A stretch of DNA of 64,000 nt from Lachnospiraceae bacterium (GTDB lineage: Bacteria > Bacillota > Clostridia > Lachnospirales > Lachnospiraceae), in contig JAFSIA010000023.1 of the NCBI GenBank assembly GCA_017440045.1, positions 62,001 through 126,000 on the forward strand, given 5' to 3'. The position numbers were made by a program, and so were the translations under genes. The stretch's first letter is position 1, and each line of letters opens with the position of its first letter. Shown one piece after another: positions 48,020 to 56,671 of the stretch. The notes below the pieces were generated by a model. That model was not told the origin of the DNA and ran no database searches. It worked only from the letters and a program-made list of their open reading frames with translations.

Positions 48020-48048
48020 GCATTTATAATGACTTTGAAACATATATT
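48020..48048 (+). promoter_or_regulatory. Possible sigma-E-like promoter for yqfC
   Basis: GCATTTA (48020-48026), 14 bases, then CATATATT (48041-48048), which agrees at seven of eight positions with CATACAHT. yqfCD is sigma-E controlled in Bacillus, so the match is plausible. Confidence 0.45.
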
Positions 48049-48077
48049 TAACAAAGGATGTGTTTTGGGGGATATAT

Positions 48078-48329
48078 ATGGAGACGTTTTTTGAAGCTCT
48101 GAACCTTCCAAAGGAGATATGTCCAGGAGCACTGAATGTTAAGTTGTGTGGACAGTATGAGGCATATATTGAGAACTACAGAAGCATCATTGAATATGAT
48201 GCTTCTGTTATTAAGTTGCAGGGAAAAGGTTGCCGGGTAAAAATATCGGGACAAAATTTAAAAATTATTTGTTTTTCTAAAGATGACATGAGAATTAAAG
48301 GACTTATATTTGAGGTTAAATTTTATTAG
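48078..48329 (+). CDS. yqfC: Sporulation protein YqfC (YabP/YqfC family)
   Basis: An 83-residue protein of the YabP/YqfC family. The segments VKLCGQYEAYIENYRSIIEYD and SVIKLQGKGCRVKISGQNLKI carry the family pattern of short beta-strands. In Bacillus it belongs to the mother-cell regulon and goes with YqfD; its exact role is not known. The next gene is yqfD, which confirms the call. ATG 48078 follows GGGG at a suitable distance. Confidence 0.87.
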   Translation: METFFEALNLPKEICPGALNVKLCGQYEAYIENYRSIIEYDASVIKLQGKGCRVKISGQNLKIICFSKDDMRIKGLIFEVKFY

Positions 48330-48347
48330 ATTCTTTGGAGGCAATAG

Positions 48348-49547
48348 ATGATTGAAAGGTTTATTAAATACGTAAATGGATATGTAAAGATTCTATTAGT
48401 TGGAGATAGTAAGGAAAGGTTTTTAAATCTCATAAATGCCAGAAATATAAAGATATGGGATATAGTATTTAACGGGGAACAGATTACATTTTATATAGAA
48501 TCAAAAAATGTAAAAAAATTAAAGATTATACTTAGGAAAACAAAAACAAAAATTAAAGTAATGGAAAGGTATGGACTACCTTTCTTTTTGTTTGCTTATA
48601 GAAAGAGAAAGATGTTCTTTTTGGGCTTATTTGTAAGCTGGGTAATTGTTTATATTATGTCTTTGTATGTTTGGAATATTAGCTTTGAAGGGAATTTTAC
48701 ACATACAGATGATGAATTGACAAAATTTTTAGAGGATGCAGGTGTCAAAGAGGGAATATTAAAGGATGATATTGATACGACAAGGATTGAAAAAGAGCTT
48801 AGAAATGAATATTTTGATATAACATGGGCGTCTATAGAGATAAAGGGAACAAAGCTTGTAATACATATAAGAGAAAATAGCAGTCAATATACTGAAAATA
48901 ATGAGGAAGAACAAGTGCATGGAGACATTGTATGTAGCAAAAATGCAGTTATAACATCTATTATAACAAGGCAAGGTACACCTTTAGTAGGTCCGGGAGA
49001 TGAAGTTAATAACGGAGATGTTTTGATACAAGGAAAATATCAGATAATAGGTGATGATTTAAGTGTGCTGGAAGAGCGCCCTGTTAAAGCATCAGGTGAT
49101 GTTATTGGTAAGGTTATATATAATGTGGAGTTTACTATGGATAGGGAATATACAAAAAAGGTATATACAGGTAAAGAAAGCACGTCATATATATATGATA
49201 TTAATGGAAAACAATTTACAAGCTGTCTATATGGGAATAAATATAAAAAATATGATATAATTACATCCTATGAACAGATGAAGATAGGTGAAAACTTTTA
49301 TTTACCTGTCATTATGGAGAGAAAAATATACAAAGAATATGAAATTTCCAAGGAAATATACACGGAAGAACAGGCGAGAGAAGTACTTGATAAAAAATTA
49401 CAGTATATTTTAAAAAAAATTGAGGAAAATACTATTCAAATACTTGAAAATAATGTTAAAATAGAAGTTGGTAATGAAGAGTGTAAAGTATCGGGTCAAG
49501 TGATTGCGCTTGAAAATATAGGGAGTTTTGGAGGTACATATGAGTGA
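48348..49547 (+). CDS. yqfD: Sporulation protein YqfD
   Basis: A 399-residue protein with a cytoplasmic N-terminal region, one membrane helix (about 90-112, FLGLFVSWVIVYIMSLYVW) and a large outer part. The family phrase RQGTPLVGPGDEVNNGDVLIQG is present. YqfD proteins take part in spore formation at the engulfment/stage IV level in Bacillus and its relatives. The last eight bases overlap the start of the phoH-like gene, so the two are translationally coupled. Confidence 0.9.
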   Translation: MIERFIKYVNGYVKILLVGDSKERFLNLINARNIKIWDIVFNGEQITFYIESKNVKKLKIILRKTKTKIKVMERYGLPFFLFAYRKRKMFFLGLFVSWVIVYIMSLYVWNISFEGNFTHTDDELTKFLEDAGVKEGILKDDIDTTRIEKELRNEYFDITWASIEIKGTKLVIHIRENSSQYTENNEEEQVHGDIVCSKNAVITSIITRQGTPLVGPGDEVNNGDVLIQGKYQIIGDDLSVLEERPVKASGDVIGKVIYNVEFTMDREYTKKVYTGKESTSYIYDINGKQFTSCLYGNKYKKYDIITSYEQMKIGENFYLPVIMERKIYKEYEISKEIYTEEQAREVLDKKLQYILKKIEENTIQILENNVKIEVGNEECKVSGQVIALENIGSFGGTYE

Positions 49548-50568
49548 TATTGAAAATATAGCAAATATGCCGGCTGAACATGGTGCGAATGTGTTTGGCA
49601 GCATGGACCAATTTGCTAAGAAGATAGAAAAGACACTTCATGTTTCCATTATTTATAGAGATTCTGTTGTAAGAATTGTAGGAGGTCCAACAGATGTAAA
49701 AAGATGTAAGGACGTTTTAGAGAACTTACTTGAGCTTTCAAAAAGAGGAAATATAATAACTGAACAAAATGTTGATTACGCATTATCTCTTACATATGAG
49801 GAAAAAACAAGTGTAATGCTTGATATTGATAATGAAATATTAACAAGAACAGTAAGTGGAAAACCAATTAAGCCAAAAACATTAGGACAGAAGCAGTATA
49901 CGGACAGTATAAAGAAAAATACAATTGTTTTTGGTATTGGACCTGCTGGTACGGGAAAGACATATCTTGCTATGGCTATGGCTATAGAGGCCTTTAAAAA
50001 TAATGAGGTTAATAGGATTATTCTCACAAGACCAGCAATTGAAGCAGGGGAAAATCTAGGCTTTTTACCAGGTGATTTACAAAGTAAGGTAGATCCTTAC
50101 CTTAGACCACTGTATGATGCTCTGTATCAGATAATGGGTGCAGACAGCTTTATACACAATTCAGAAAAAGGTCTTATCGAGGTGGCTCCTTTGGCATATA
50201 TGAGAGGTAGAACCTTAGATAATGCATTTATTATATTGGATGAGGCGCAGAATACAACACCTGCACAGATGAAGATGTTTTTAACAAGAATTGGTTTTGG
50301 TTCAAAGATAGTTATTACAGGTGATTTGACTCAGAAGGATTTACCAAGAGGAGTTGTATCAGGACTTGATACGGCCGTTCGTATTCTTAATGATATTGAA
50401 GGGATAGGTATATCTAAATTGACAAATAAGGATGTTGTAAGACATCCTCTTGTTCAGCAGATTGTCAACGCTTATGAGAATTATGAGAATAAGCATTCAA
50501 GACATAATGATGAAAGAAATGACAGATATGACGAACAAAAGAGTAGAGGCAGAAGAAATGATCGATAA
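49540..50568 (+). CDS. phoH: PhoH-family ATPase
   Basis: A 342-residue PhoH-like ATPase. An N-terminal KH-like segment (IIYRDSVVRIVGGPTDVKRCK) precedes the P-loop ATPase with Walker A IGPAGTGKTYLAMAMA, Walker B NAFIILDEAQNTTP and ITGDLTQKDLPRG. The order phoH-HD protein-ybeY is classic in Firmicutes and links PhoH to ribosome or RNA quality control, though its activity is poorly known. The C-terminal tail is rich in H, D, R and N. ATG 49540 follows GGAGG; the upstream TTG 49528 is part of that site's leader. Confidence 0.92.
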   Translation: MSDIENIANMPAEHGANVFGSMDQFAKKIEKTLHVSIIYRDSVVRIVGGPTDVKRCKDVLENLLELSKRGNIITEQNVDYALSLTYEEKTSVMLDIDNEILTRTVSGKPIKPKTLGQKQYTDSIKKNTIVFGIGPAGTGKTYLAMAMAIEAFKNNEVNRIILTRPAIEAGENLGFLPGDLQSKVDPYLRPLYDALYQIMGADSFIHNSEKGLIEVAPLAYMRGRTLDNAFIILDEAQNTTPAQMKMFLTRIGFGSKIVITGDLTQKDLPRGVVSGLDTAVRILNDIEGIGISKLTNKDVVRHPLVQQIVNAYENYENKHSRHNDERNDRYDEQKSRGRRNDR

Positions 50569-51748
50569 AATTGACTTAAAAAAAGTAGCCATAAAGGCAG
50601 GTGCTGTTATATATATGGCAGTTTTGACAGTTGTGGCGTGCTATTATATAACAGGTATTTTGATTGAAGTTTTTTATGATGATATAGAGAGAACGGCATT
50701 TACAGCATTTATATCCATTGCTATGTTTACAGCAGCTGTATACCTTTTAATTATTGAAAAGAGTATGATAAAGGTACTTTGTGGATATCATTTTATCTTA
50801 CTAGGTACAGCTTTAGTTGCACTATTTGATATTGGAAATATGCCATTTATGTTGGTTTCTATGATTATTTCGGGTGTGTTTGGATTGTCAGCAGGACTTG
50901 TTACTGCCATGTGTGTAGGCGTAACGCTTACAATAGGTATGCTGGAGTTTCCGCTATATATATTAGGTTCAGTGATAATTGTTATAAATGTATTATCATG
51001 CTTTGCAACAGGAATTTTTGATAAATTATATAAGAATATAATGGGGGTTGTGGGCTTTTTTGTAGGAGAGCTTGTTTTATTAATTTATTTTAAATATTAC
51101 TGTTCTGATTATGGCTTCGAATATGAAGAAACATCATTTATTGTGTCGATGATGGTTGTTGCAGTAATATCTGTTGTGATTTCAAATGTGATTAGAATTA
51201 TATCAGACATATTTATTAAGAAGAGAACACCAGAGTTTCTTTTGAAAAAAATTGGTTCAGAGAAGTATGAGGCTGCCCGATATATAAAAAATAAGTCAAC
51301 ATCTCTTTATTATCACTCTATAGAGGTTGCCGAAATGTCCAGACTGGCTGCTAAGAGAATTGGTGCTAACAGCTATCTTGCTTATGCAGGAGGTCTTTAT
51401 CACGATTTGGGAAAGACTGTTGGTAGTGAATATATTAGAGAAGGCTTAAAATTAGCTGATAAATATAATATTCCAAGAGATGTTAAGAGCATAATGGTTG
51501 AGCACAACGTTAAATCAAGACTTCCAAAGTCCAAAGAAGCGGCTATTGTTATGCTTAGTGATACAGCTGTTTCGGCTATAGAGTATGTTAAGGGGACAAT
51601 GGATAAGAAGGACATAAGTGAGCGAGCTGTTATGGAGAATGCTTTAAATAAGCGTCTTAGTACAGGTGCGTTAAATAAATCAGGTCTTACTATAGAAGAG
51701 TTTAATATCATTAGAGATACACTTGTTGGAATAAAGGAGAATCAGTAG
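50558..51748 (+). CDS. PgpH-like membrane HD phosphohydrolase, short form
   Basis: A 396-residue protein of the 7TM-HD family. Six or seven membrane helices (about 10-210) are followed by an HD domain with HSIEVAEMSRLAAKR, LYHDLGKTVG and MVEHNVKSRLP. In Bacillus and Listeria PgpH (about 710 residues), which degrades cyclic-di-AMP, a large extracellular HDED domain precedes the helices; here it is missing. HDLGK replaces HDIGK. The frame opens further upstream inside phoH, but ATG 50558 has AGAGG at the right distance. It overlaps the phoH end by 11 bases. Confidence 0.85.
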   Translation: MIDKIDLKKVAIKAGAVIYMAVLTVVACYYITGILIEVFYDDIERTAFTAFISIAMFTAAVYLLIIEKSMIKVLCGYHFILLGTALVALFDIGNMPFMLVSMIISGVFGLSAGLVTAMCVGVTLTIGMLEFPLYILGSVIIVINVLSCFATGIFDKLYKNIMGVVGFFVGELVLLIYFKYYCSDYGFEYEETSFIVSMMVVAVISVVISNVIRIISDIFIKKRTPEFLLKKIGSEKYEAARYIKNKSTSLYYHSIEVAEMSRLAAKRIGANSYLAYAGGLYHDLGKTVGSEYIREGLKLADKYNIPRDVKSIMVEHNVKSRLPKSKEAAIVMLSDTAVSAIEYVKGTMDKKDISERAVMENALNKRLSTGALNKSGLTIEEFNIIRDTLVGIKENQ

Positions 51749-52255
51749 ATGACAGTATTTATTGAAAACGAAATAGAGGCTAAATTTGATTTTGATTATG
51801 AATCGGTTATAAAGAGCGTTATTGAAGAGGCAGTATCCTATGTAAATTGTCCATATGAGGTAAATGTGGAGGTTACAATTACTGACAATGATACTATCCA
51901 GTCTATAAATAGGGAAAACAGAGATATTGACAGACCTACGGATGTATTGTCGTTCCCGATGGTTGAATATCAGGAGGCAGGAGAATTTGATTTCTTAGAA
52001 GATGAGAAAATTGCCTGTGAATACTTTGAGCCAGATACAGGCGAATTAATGCTTGGTGACATTATTATATCGGTAGATAAAGTATATAGCCAGGCTGAGG
52101 AATATGGGCATACAGTAAAGCGAGAGCTGGCATTTTTAGTTGCTCATAGTATGCTTCATCTTTTTGGCTATGACCATATGGAAGATGATGAAAGAATAGA
52201 GATGGAAAATAAGCAGAGTGAAATACTTTCGAATATTGGTATTACGAGGGATTAG
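51749..52255 (+). CDS. ybeY: Endoribonuclease YbeY, rRNA maturation
   Basis: A 168-residue zinc-dependent RNase for 16S rRNA 3-prime processing and ribosome quality control. The metal site HSMLHLFGYDHMEDDE matches the family HGxLHLxGYDH. The substitution RPTDVLSFPM is also typical. It begins directly after the stop codon of the HD gene. An insert of about 15 residues (VEYQEAGEFDFLEDE) is slightly longer than usual. Confidence 0.95.
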   Translation: MTVFIENEIEAKFDFDYESVIKSVIEEAVSYVNCPYEVNVEVTITDNDTIQSINRENRDIDRPTDVLSFPMVEYQEAGEFDFLEDEKIACEYFEPDTGELMLGDIIISVDKVYSQAEEYGHTVKRELAFLVAHSMLHLFGYDHMEDDERIEMENKQSEILSNIGITRD

Positions 52256-52274
52256 ATAGAAACGAGAGGTAAAT

Positions 52275-53900
52275 ATGAGTAAGAATAAGACAAACTTTCT
52301 TGTTCAAGGTAGTATTCTTGCTATGTCTGGAATACTAGTACGACTTATAGGAATTATATATAGGGTGCCTGTTCAAAATATTATTGGCACAGAAGGTCAG
52401 ACTTATTATGGTGTGGCCTATGACGTATATTCGCTGTTTTTGCTTATATCATCAATGAGTATGCCACTTGCTGTATCAAAGATAGTATCAGCTAAGGTGG
52501 CAAGAAATGAAATAAAAAATGCATATAAAGCATTTTTTGGAGCATTGTTTATTGGAGTTATTATAGGCTTAATTGTGGCATCAGTTATGTTCTTTGGAGC
52601 GGAGGGCTTTGCAGACTTATGTGCATATCCATCTGCGGCACCAGCCATTAAAATATTGGCACCAGTACTTTTTATAATGTCGGTATTGGGTGTATTGCGT
52701 GGATTTTTCCAGGGAATGGGAACCATGATGCCAACTGCTATTTCTCAAATTTTAGAACAAATAGCCAATGCAATAGTAAGTATTGTTGGTGCTATGGTGC
52801 TGTTTAAAATGGGAAAAACAGCAAGCGAACATGCAGCATATGGAGCTGCTGGTTCAACATTAGGTACATTGGTTGGTGCATCGGTTGCATTCGTATTTCT
52901 TGTTTTCGTATTTCTCATATATGTTCCTGTACTTAAAAGACAGGTAAGAAAGAACAGATATGTCAGAGAGGAATCTTACGGAGACTTATTAAAGGAACTT
53001 TTATATACCATACTTCCAGTGCTTCTTAGTACAACTATCTATAATTTCAGCAGTATTTTAGACAGCAGTGTTTTTGGCAATATTTGTGAAGGTATTTTTC
53101 ATATGAAGCAGTCTGAATATGCATCATTGTATGGTATCTATTCTGGCTCATATAAGCTTATAACAACAGCGCCTATAGCTGTGGCTTCTGCGTTGTCATC
53201 AGCCATTATCCCAAGTATTATCAGGTCTGTAACAGCAGGGGATAGAAGAATGACATTTAGCAAGATAGAATCATCAATGAAGCTTACGATGATATTTGCT
53301 ATTCCGGCAGGTGCAGGCTTATCTGTATTAGGTGGCCCAATACTTGATTTACTCTTTGGTTTAGGAGGAAATGGGCAAGCGGTTGGCATTATGTGGCTTT
53401 CAATTTTAACAGTTGTGGTATTTTCAATGTCAACTATATCAAATGCAGTTCTTCAGGGAATTGACAGAATGAAAACGCCGATAATAAATGCAGGAATTTC
53501 TATGGTTTTACATTATATATTCCTGATTGTATCGTTAATTGTCTTTAAACCAAATCTTTATGTAGTGGTTATAGCAGATATAATATTTGGATTAGTTGTA
53601 TGTATTTTAAATGCCATCAGTATTTATAGGTATATAGGATATAGACAGGAAATTGTTAAAACATTTCTTTTGCCTCTTATCTCGGCAGCTATAATGGCTA
53701 TTTTTACATTTTGCTCATACAAAGTATTTTATTTATTGACAGAGATTAATGCCATCAGTTGTATGATTGCAATTTTTGTAGCAATAATTGTTTATGGTAT
53801 AACGTTATTGCTTTTAAGGGGAATTGAGGAAGAGGAAATCCTTATGTTGCCAAAGGGGCGTTCTATTTTGAACTTATTACAAAAGCTTCGCTTGTTTTAA
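52275..53900 (+). CDS. SpoVB-like polysaccharide/lipid flippase
   Basis: A 541-residue protein with about 14 membrane helices, of the MOP superfamily (MurJ/SpoVB/polysaccharide-export group). The N-terminus FLVQGSILAMSGILVRLIGIIYRVPVQNIIG is the hallmark of the SpoVB/YtgP/YkvU branch. These move undecaprenyl-linked cell wall precursors across the membrane, SpoVB during cortex formation. Whether this copy serves the spore cortex or vegetative wall cannot be told. It lies between ybeY and a bofC-like gene, which leans to sporulation. Confidence 0.85.
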   Translation: MSKNKTNFLVQGSILAMSGILVRLIGIIYRVPVQNIIGTEGQTYYGVAYDVYSLFLLISSMSMPLAVSKIVSAKVARNEIKNAYKAFFGALFIGVIIGLIVASVMFFGAEGFADLCAYPSAAPAIKILAPVLFIMSVLGVLRGFFQGMGTMMPTAISQILEQIANAIVSIVGAMVLFKMGKTASEHAAYGAAGSTLGTLVGASVAFVFLVFVFLIYVPVLKRQVRKNRYVREESYGDLLKELLYTILPVLLSTTIYNFSSILDSSVFGNICEGIFHMKQSEYASLYGIYSGSYKLITTAPIAVASALSSAIIPSIIRSVTAGDRRMTFSKIESSMKLTMIFAIPAGAGLSVLGGPILDLLFGLGGNGQAVGIMWLSILTVVVFSMSTISNAVLQGIDRMKTPIINAGISMVLHYIFLIVSLIVFKPNLYVVVIADIIFGLVVCILNAISIYRYIGYRQEIVKTFLLPLISAAIMAIFTFCSYKVFYLLTEINAISCMIAIFVAIIVYGITLLLLRGIEEEEILMLPKGRSILNLLQKLRLF

Positions 53901-53910
53901 ACACGAAATT

Positions 53911-53939
53911 GAATAAATTGTTAAAAAATGCAGATAATA
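53911..53939 (+). promoter_or_regulatory. Possible sigma-F/sigma-G-like promoter for the bofC-like gene
   Basis: GAATA (53911-53915), 17 bases, then GATAATA (53933-53939), resembles the forespore pattern GHATR-N18-CATNHTA with one mismatch and one base less spacing. Weak on its own. Confidence 0.25.
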
Positions 53940-53973
53940 AATCAGACGGAAATTATTTTATACGAGGTGATGT

Positions 53974-54645
53974 ATGAAAATGAAAAGGTTTGAAAAATAT
54001 ATCTGCATTTTTTGTGTTTTAGTCGGTTTTGTTGCAGCTTATGTGGTGGGATATAAAATCGGAAACAAAGAGGATGATAACATTGTTCTTAGGGATGAAA
54101 TCGAAAGTGAGAGACCATATATATCTGGTGGACTCATTAGTGGTGAGGAAGAGACAGATGGTGTATCGGAGAATAAAAATATTTTAAAAGAAGATGCAAA
54201 GCTTGTTATTGAGACAAGCAAGGAAGAAGAACCCAATAATATAACAGCAAATGAGCTTAATCTGCCAATAGAAATGATAGGACTCGATAGAGAAGAAGTA
54301 ATAAAATATTTGGAAGAAAATGGTGATTACTTTAAAGATAGTGGTGAAGAATTAGTCAGCTTAATGCTTGTATCTTTCTCAGAAAATCAGGTTGTTATAA
54401 GAAAAAATGTTCGTGAAGGACAAGTTATGATATATACAAATGGAGAATCTGAAAGATACAACTATTACATTGGATTTGATCAGGAAAATGTAGTTGTCTA
54501 CAAAAAAGACAAGGAAACAGTGTTTATAGAGACAGGAATTACCTACGATATGCTGGAGAAGGACACAAGAGACAGCATAGAAGAGGGCATCTGGATAGAA
54601 AATATCAGCGTACTATACCGCTTCCTAGAAAGCATAACAAGCTAA
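53974..54645 (+). CDS. BofC-like membrane-anchored protein
   Basis: A 223-residue protein with one membrane helix (about 9-27) and an outer region. A low-complexity acidic stretch (about 30-95) is followed by a folded C-terminal part. The end, with YIGFDQENVVVYKKDKETVFIETGI, then a segment closing in LYRFLESITS, resembles the BofC C-terminal domain, which in Bacillus sits in the forespore outer space and restrains activation of sigma-K. The assignment is from pattern memory and from the neighbouring sporulation-type genes; it may simply be a conserved clostridial protein. GAGGTGATGT precedes ATG 53974. The great inverted repeat begins at its stop codon. Confidence 0.5.
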   Translation: MKMKRFEKYICIFCVLVGFVAAYVVGYKIGNKEDDNIVLRDEIESERPYISGGLISGEEETDGVSENKNILKEDAKLVIETSKEEEPNNITANELNLPIEMIGLDREEVIKYLEENGDYFKDSGEELVSLMLVSFSENQVVIRKNVREGQVMIYTNGESERYNYYIGFDQENVVVYKKDKETVFIETGITYDMLEKDTRDSIEEGIWIENISVLYRFLESITS

Positions 54646-55317
54646 CCTCTTCAACTCCCTAAAACACACCAACATCCATAATTCATATTATATGTAGTTA
54701 TATTTAGAATTGCTGACATTCTCCAGTTAATAGTAATACTTCAGATTAACTTTCGCTATGTGCACCTATATTTTTCACGCTCCCTTCCAGGATTTGGAGT
54801 TTTCTAAATGCCGTTTTTCGAAGAGTTTATTATGTTAGTCTTTTGCGATGTCAGAGCAATTTGAAAGTATGCGTTCGCCGTAGATAAGACAAAACGATAG
54901 AGACGATTTTGTAACTTTTTTAGCAGGACAGCATCACGAATAATCCTGCCTCGCCAAAGCATTGTTCGAGAGAGCTTGCCTACGACTCTAAATGAGGCAA
55001 GCGAGCGAGTTGCGACGCGAGGCAACATAAGGATTTCGTGATGCCCTGCAAAAAAGTAAAAATCGTCTCGTGTTTTGTTTATCTATGACGGACGCATACG
55101 TCAAATTGTCTGCCTCTGCAAAAGACTAACAGCTTTATCGAAAAACGGCATTAAGAAAACGCACAAATCCCTCCAATGCGTAAAAAATACAGGTGCACAT
55201 AGCTACAGCTAATCTGAAGCATTTACATTTCTGTTGGAGAATGTCAGCAATTTTTATAACTACATATAATATGAATTATGTGAAAGAGGTGGTGTTTTTG
55301 GGGGTTGAAGAAGTTAG
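54642..55317. repeat. 676-bp imperfect inverted repeat filling the intergenic region
   Basis: The whole space between the bofC-like gene and the next gene folds back on itself. Ordered pairs of arms: 54642-54654 with 55305-55317 (one mismatch); 54677-54702 with 55255-55280 (26 bp perfect); 54708-54725 with 55235-55252 (18 perfect); 54739-54748 with 55210-55219; 54755-54767 with 55191-55203 (13 perfect); 54799-54821 with 55138-55160 (one mismatch); 54834-54846 with 55118-55130 (13 perfect); 54900-54910 with 55059-55069; 54931-54940 with 55035-55044; 54947-54954 with 55017-55024; 54974-54981 with 54995-55002. The tip is a 13-base loop at 54982-54994. Mismatches and bulges lie between these blocks. 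No convincing gene or transposase is inside. The central part is richer in G and C than the neighbouring genes. It may be a fold-back mobile element or a giant hairpin RNA. Confidence 0.93.
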
Positions 55318-55327
55318 TGCAGGTTAC

Positions 55328-55356
55328 TTGCGGATGGAAGTTATTTGTGGTACAAT
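55328..55356 (+). promoter_or_regulatory. Promoter of the flavoprotein gene, just outside the inverted repeat
   Basis: TTGCGG 55328-55333 and TACAAT 55351-55356, spacer 17, begin 10 bases after the end of the inverted repeat and 45 bases before the ATG. Confidence 0.5.
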
Positions 55357-55400
55357 TTATGTTGGTTTTTTGTGTACATTTCAAGGTAAAGGTGCTAATG

Positions 55401-56648
55401 ATGAATGTTATTATTGTAGGCGCAGGAGCATCGGGAATGATGGCAGCAATCAATATAAAAAAGAGTAATAAAAATATTGATGTAAAGATTTTAGAACATC
55501 AGGATAAAGCTGGTAGAAAATTGCTTGCCACAGGAAATGGAAGATGTAACCTGACAAACAAAAAAATGAATATAGAATGCTTTAGAAGTCATGATTTAGA
55601 CAGAATAGAGAGCTGGCTTAAAAAATGTGACACAGATAGAGTTATAGATTTTTTTGGTGAGCTTGGTATGATTTGTACAGATAAGAACGGGTATGTTTAT
55701 CCTAATTCTTATCAGGCAAGCACGGTTAATGATACATTGATTATGGCATGTAAAGAATATGGCGTTGAAATATTATATGATGTTCATGTGATTGATGCAC
55801 AGAAAACATTAGAAGGAAAATATGAAATATTATCATCAGTTGGCTATGAAGAAGACAATATTAGAAAGAAAAAGCGAGTGACATATACAGCGGATGTATT
55901 AGTTTTAGCCACGGGAAGTAAGGCATATTCTGTACTGGGAAGCGATGGCTCCGGTTATGGGATTGCGAAAAATTTGGGATTAAAAATGTATCCGTCTGTT
56001 CCGGCACTTACCAGTTTGAAGTGCAAGGAAACAGTATATAAAAAGGGTGCTGGCGTTAGATGTCAGGCTAAGATTGAATTGTATGTTGACCATGAACGTA
56101 TGGCTGAAGATACCGGTGAGTTGCAATTAACAGAATACGGTATATCAGGAATTCCTGTTTTTCAAGTATCCAGATATGCTTCATATGGTCTGAATGATGG
56201 ATGTAAAGTCCATGTTAATATTGATTTTATGCCAGATTATACCGAAGAACAGGTTGAAAGCTTTTTTAATAGCCGTAAGGATGTATCTATCTACAGAGTG
56301 CTTTGCGGTATGTTAAATAGCAAGCTGGTTAGTATGCTTTTAGCATATTTAAGAATAGATGAAGGTATAAGGGTTTCAGCGTTAACAAATAAAGAATTTG
56401 TAGATGTGCTGAAGGCAGTTAAAAGTTTCTACTCTGTTGTGATAGAGACTAATGACTTTTCACAGGCGCAGGTATGTGCAGGTGGTATAAAACTGTCAGA
56501 GGTTGATGACACATTTCAGACAGTAAAGTATCCTGACTTGTATATAACAGGAGAACTGCTTGATGTGGACGGTATATGTGGAGGTTATAATCTTCATTGG
56601 GCATGGTTGACGGGTATTATTGTCGGAACAGCTATAGGGGATAAATAG
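55401..56648 (+). CDS. HI0933/YhiN-family flavoprotein
   Basis: A 415-residue NAD(P)/FAD-dependent oxidoreductase of the HI0933/YhiN (BaiN-like) family. The dinucleotide-binding start is MNVIIVGAGASGMMAA, then KAGRKLLATGNGRCNLTNKK, VLATGSKAYSVLGSDGSGYGIAK, and near the end ITGELLDVDGICGGYNLHWAW, all typical. Substrates are not established for most members. ATG 55401 follows AAAGGTG; the frame opens at TTG 55305 inside the inverted repeat, which is not a credible start. Confidence 0.88.
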   Translation: MNVIIVGAGASGMMAAINIKKSNKNIDVKILEHQDKAGRKLLATGNGRCNLTNKKMNIECFRSHDLDRIESWLKKCDTDRVIDFFGELGMICTDKNGYVYPNSYQASTVNDTLIMACKEYGVEILYDVHVIDAQKTLEGKYEILSSVGYEEDNIRKKKRVTYTADVLVLATGSKAYSVLGSDGSGYGIAKNLGLKMYPSVPALTSLKCKETVYKKGAGVRCQAKIELYVDHERMAEDTGELQLTEYGISGIPVFQVSRYASYGLNDGCKVHVNIDFMPDYTEEQVESFFNSRKDVSIYRVLCGMLNSKLVSMLLAYLRIDEGIRVSALTNKEFVDVLKAVKSFYSVVIETNDFSQAQVCAGGIKLSEVDDTFQTVKYPDLYITGELLDVDGICGGYNLHWAWLTGIIVGTAIGDK

Positions 56649-56671
56649 AAACATATTTTATAGAGGCGAAT

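Noticed and set aside
54804..55028. A 74-codon open frame on the minus strand within the inverted repeat
   Set aside because: It lies wholly inside the fold-back structure, has no clear ribosome binding site, resembles no known family, and its sequence is explained by the paired arms.
54642..55317. A CRISPR array or insertion sequence in the long intergenic region
   Set aside because: There are no direct repeats with regular spacers and no transposase; the order of matches is mirror-like, not tandem.
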